From Lentibacillus sp. CBA3610 (GTDB taxonomy: Bacteria; Bacillota; Bacilli; Bacillales; Amphibacillaceae): DNA of 64,000 nt. The first letter of the stretch is position 1. Each line of letters opens with the position of its first letter. Shown piece by piece: positions 61,913 through 64,000 of this stretch. The notes under the pieces are model-generated. The model saw only the letters and a list, made by a program, of their open reading frames with translations. It was not told the DNA's origin and did not search any database. The stretch is from the NCBI RefSeq assembly GCF_013373365.1, contig NZ_CP035925.1:1364001-1428000 (forward strand), read 5' to 3'. Position numbers and translations under genes: made by a program.

Positions 61913-62607
61913 TCGATATCATTTATTTTAATACACGACTTTGCAAAAGGACAGTGACTGCATAAACGTGACGGTTTAGCCGGATACAGTTTTTTATAGT
62001 CGTGCGGCTGTATTTTTAATAATCCTTCCTTTTCGTTAATTTCTTTTGCCAGTTCCAGCGCCCATTTCCTTGCTTTTTCCATATCGTCTACCGTAAAAGT
62101 ATGGCTGCTTTCCTTCTTAAAACGAAGAAAATTTAGAACACCTTTCACTGTTTTTAAATCTTCTATTTGGCTGATTGCCCAAGCATACAATGCCAGTTGC
62201 TTATTTGCGGTTATATTATAAGAAACACGGTTTGTTTTCCAGTCTGTTATAATGCCATCTTCATACAAATCAATATATCCCTGGATTTCAGGTGCATTGG
62301 CTTCATCTGCTAACGGCAGTTTGAAATACATCTCCGTTTCACCCATATTTAGCTGGATGGGTGCTCGATCAACCAACTCCGAGATTTCCTGTTGTTTCAA
62401 CTCTTTATGGAAATCCGCTGCAGCATACCCATTCAAGACGGCTTCTTCATGAGACAGGCCATTTATTTTATCGTCAATGGCCTGATGAACAGCCTTTCCC
62501 AGTGCCAGTGGTTGTGTCACGGGTTCGTCTTTACCCAGGATATATTTATTGTAGAACCGAAACGGGCACTGTTCATACAAATTTAATCGAGAAAATGAAA
62601 AGATCAT
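61894..62607 (-). CDS. RecB/Cas4-like PD-(D/E)XK nuclease with Fe-S cluster motif
   Basis: 237 residues. Motifs: FSFSRLNLYEQCPFRFY with the first Cys, LGKAVHQAID (His motif), GYIDLYEDGIITDWKTN carrying the catalytic Asp, Asp and Lys (D-x-W-K), a QLALYAWAIS helix, and LCSHCPFAKSC near the C-terminus supplying three more Cys for a 4Fe-4S cluster, as in AddB/Cas4-like nucleases. Usually found in phage or plasmid recombination modules; here it lies downstream of ssb. A broken second copy is at 10140-10335. Confidence 0.88.
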   Translation of the reverse strand: MIFSFSRLNLYEQCPFRFYNKYILGKDEPVTQPLALGKAVHQAIDDKINGLSHEEAVLNGYAAADFHKELKQQEISELVDRAPIQLNMGETEMYFKLPLADEANAPEIQGYIDLYEDGIITDWKTNRVSYNITANKQLALYAWAISQIEDLKTVKGVLNFLRFKKESSHTFTVDDMEKARKWALELAKEINEKEGLLKIQPHDYKKLYPAKPSRLCSHCPFAKSCIKINDIETPLGV

Positions 62608-62686
62608 GCGTTCACCCGCTTTGATAATTTTAATTTAAAAAAGGAAGATGGATCTTTTACCATCTCCCCTTTGTTCCATTTTTCTT

Positions 62687-63112
62687 TTAAAACGGCAAAT
62701 CCTCATCGTTGACATCAACCGGTACGCCCTGGCCCTGATACGGATTATTCGATTGCTGATTTTGGTTGTTTTGTGGTTTTCCCTGACTGCTTTGATTGCG
62801 TGTATCAAGAAATTCGACGTTATCGGCGACGACTTCCGTCATAAATACGGTTTTGCCATCCTGCCCCTCAAAAGAGCGCGTCTGGATACGGCCTGTGACA
62901 CCTACCTGAGAACCTCTCTTACAGTATTGTGCTGTGTTCTCGGCAGGTTTGCGCCACACCTGACAACGAATGAAATCCGCATCCTGATTGCCCTGATGAT
63001 TTCTAAAAGGACGGTTGACCGCCAGCGTAAAAGTTGCCACGGCATTGCCGTTTTGTGTGTATTTCAGCTCCACATCTTTTGTCATGCGCCCGATTAATTG
63101 GACATTGTTCAT
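62687..63112 (-). CDS. ssb: Single-stranded DNA-binding protein
   Basis: 141 residues from the ATG at 63112 with AAAGGAG upstream (a longer frame to 63229 would add about 39 residues without support). OB-fold: [69 protein letters not shown]. Gln/Asn-rich linker and acidic tip DVNDEDLPF, which recruits partner proteins. Chromosomal ssb normally sits between rpsF and rpsR; here it is with a nuclease and primase-like gene, suggesting a phage or element ssb. Confidence 0.93.
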   Translation of the reverse strand: MNNVQLIGRMTKDVELKYTQNGNAVATFTLAVNRPFRNHQGNQDADFIRCQVWRKPAENTAQYCKRGSQVGVTGRIQTRSFEGQDGKTVFMTEVVADNVEFLDTRNQSSQGKPQNNQNQQSNNPYQGQGVPVDVNDEDLPF

Positions 63113-63128
63113 TTTAAATGACACTCCT

Positions 63129-63938
63129 TTAAATTTGTATTTTGACATGACGCTTGGTATCCTTAACTTTGTTATATAACTTTTTCTGTGACACTTTCCG
63201 TTTTGGATTGTGTCTTTTTTTATCATCAATTTTCGTTAGCGCTTTTAAAAACAGGATATTGAGAAACAACGAATCCAGATCAATATCCATCGTTTTCAAA
63301 CAAACGCGCCACGCACTGCGGCCCAATTCTGTTCCTTCTGCCGCCCAATCTTTTAAATCCTCATAGCGTCCTAAAAATGCATTTTGAACTTGGTCATACA
63401 TGGCAGGAATCGGTGACGTCCAGCATTTTCGTATGAACCAAGTCATCAATTCCTTTTGCCGCTCATTTTGATTTTCCAAATGCGCGATGCACAGAAACAG
63501 CGCATAATGCGTCACCAGTTCATCATGAACAAATTGCTTCCAGTCTTTGAGTACGTGCTCCCGCTTCTGCAGAAAGCCGTTAAATGATATTCGTTTATAA
63601 TTCTGCCATCCGATGCATTTCAATTGGTACGGATTGAGTTGATAGGCCGGATGAAGCGATTTTCGCACTTTACCGAAGTACTGTTCTTTCACGGCGTTAA
63701 ACGATTTACCGCTTAACTTGACCTCAAAGTCCAGCACACCGCCGGCCTCCTTGCAAAACCAGCACTTGTATAGATTGTCTTCCGTGTTTAACGAAAGATA
63801 GTGCTTTTTAGGTTTCCTGGCATCCTCACGGCAAAAAGGGCATTTACACAACGTCTCCTTCCTGCCATATGATTTGGCGTGAAAGGTTAACCCATATTTT
63901 TGCGCAACATCCAGAATACTTGGCAGCACGCTGATCAC
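63129..63938 (-). CDS. Zinc-finger protein of DNA primase (CHC2) type
   Basis: 269 residues from a GTG overlapping the preceding stop (GTGA). Residues about 30-58 contain [20 protein letters not shown] and [15 protein letters not shown], a CHC2-like zinc ribbon as at the N-terminus of DnaG-type primases; the remaining helical about 200 residues ([26 protein letters not shown]) lack a visible TOPRIM domain. Ends in a basic tail. Probably a replication-accessory protein of a mobile element, coupled with ssb. Confidence 0.65.
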   Translation of the reverse strand: MISVLPSILDVAQKYGLTFHAKSYGRKETLCKCPFCREDARKPKKHYLSLNTEDNLYKCWFCKEAGGVLDFEVKLSGKSFNAVKEQYFGKVRKSLHPAYQLNPYQLKCIGWQNYKRISFNGFLQKREHVLKDWKQFVHDELVTHYALFLCIAHLENQNERQKELMTWFIRKCWTSPIPAMYDQVQNAFLGRYEDLKDWAAEGTELGRSAWRVCLKTMDIDLDSLFLNILFLKALTKIDDKKRHNPKRKVSQKKLYNKVKDTKRHVKIQI

Positions 63939-64000
63939 CCCACTTGCTGCCGGCTCGATTCAATCACTTCAACGAGAAAGAGGAAGCCGTTTTCCTTTTT
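63935..64000 (-). CDS. C-terminal end of an upstream gene (cut by the window edge)
   Basis: 22 codons ending [21 protein letters not shown] and a TGA that overlaps the next start (GTGA). Too short to identify. The overlap shows that it belongs to the same operon as the primase-like gene and ssb. Confidence 0.6.
   Translation of the reverse strand, partial: KKENGFLFLVEVIESSRQQVG

Noticed and set aside
63083..63105. GCGCCCGATTAATTGG within ssb as another boundary repeat
   Set aside because: It is inside the conserved OB-fold coding sequence (IGRMTKD region) and lacks the other repeat parts; chance similarity.

Overview
The window reads as chromosome (possibly with an integrated element at the right edge) of a low-G+C, spore-forming, probably halophilic or alkaliphilic Bacillaceae of the Virgibacillus/Oceanobacillus/Lentibacillus type. 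The basis is a gerA-type germinant-receptor operon, DUF3231 and YhgE/Pip genes, strong Bacillus-type ribosome binding sites, frequent TTG/GTG starts and Bacillus-like mer and ars genes.

Layout. 0-2 kb: lipoprotein end and a broken HssRS-like two-component system. 2-6.1 kb: spore germination operon gerA-gerC-gerB (minus strand). 6.4-13.2 kb: decayed IS4 transposase, DUF202 protein, DUF3231 protein, a broken RecB-like nuclease copy, and a divergent aldehyde dehydrogenase/SDR pair. 13.3-14.9 kb: IS110-type element. 15.0-15.3 kb: fragment of a group II intron-like RNA. 15.5-20.7 kb: seven consecutive broken redox genes (old yellow enzyme, YhfK-like, ALDH, two MDR enzymes, Ohr, OhrR). 21.5-24.9 kb: a mirror-image pair of DUF3231 plus membrane-protein genes.

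From about 21 kb to 61.8 kb the window is dominated by an array of about 40 copies of a short, always equally oriented, dyad-rich intergenic repeat (here called CBR, cassette-boundary repeat). Almost every repeat is separated from the next by one small gene, or a small self-contained module, mostly on the minus strand with its stop codon close to or inside the repeat. Cargo: two kinds of nucleotidyltransferase, DJ-1/PfpI protein, FMN-binding protein, glyoxalase-like protein, threonine-synthase-like enzyme, MazF/antitoxin, MerR plus ABC exporter, SMI1/KNR4 protein, GNAT, P-loop kinase, DinB-like protein, many tiny membrane proteins, a merRA module and an arsR/permease module. Repeat geometry (complementary outer arms, inner hairpin, some copies with literal GTTRRRY-like ends) and gene organisation resemble an integron cassette array, but no integrase is visible here. 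The array is interrupted by an IS110-type element and a group II intron-like RNA that both sit in or next to the repeats, and by a nested IS21-in-IS3 insertion (47.2-51.7 kb) beside a broken yhgE gene.

55-64 kb: the array continues through mer and ars modules and ends at a RecB/Cas4-like nuclease gene, followed upstream by ssb and a zinc-finger primase-like gene, a replication/recombination cluster suggestive of phage or a conjugative element. All identifications are by eye from sequence; no database search was run.
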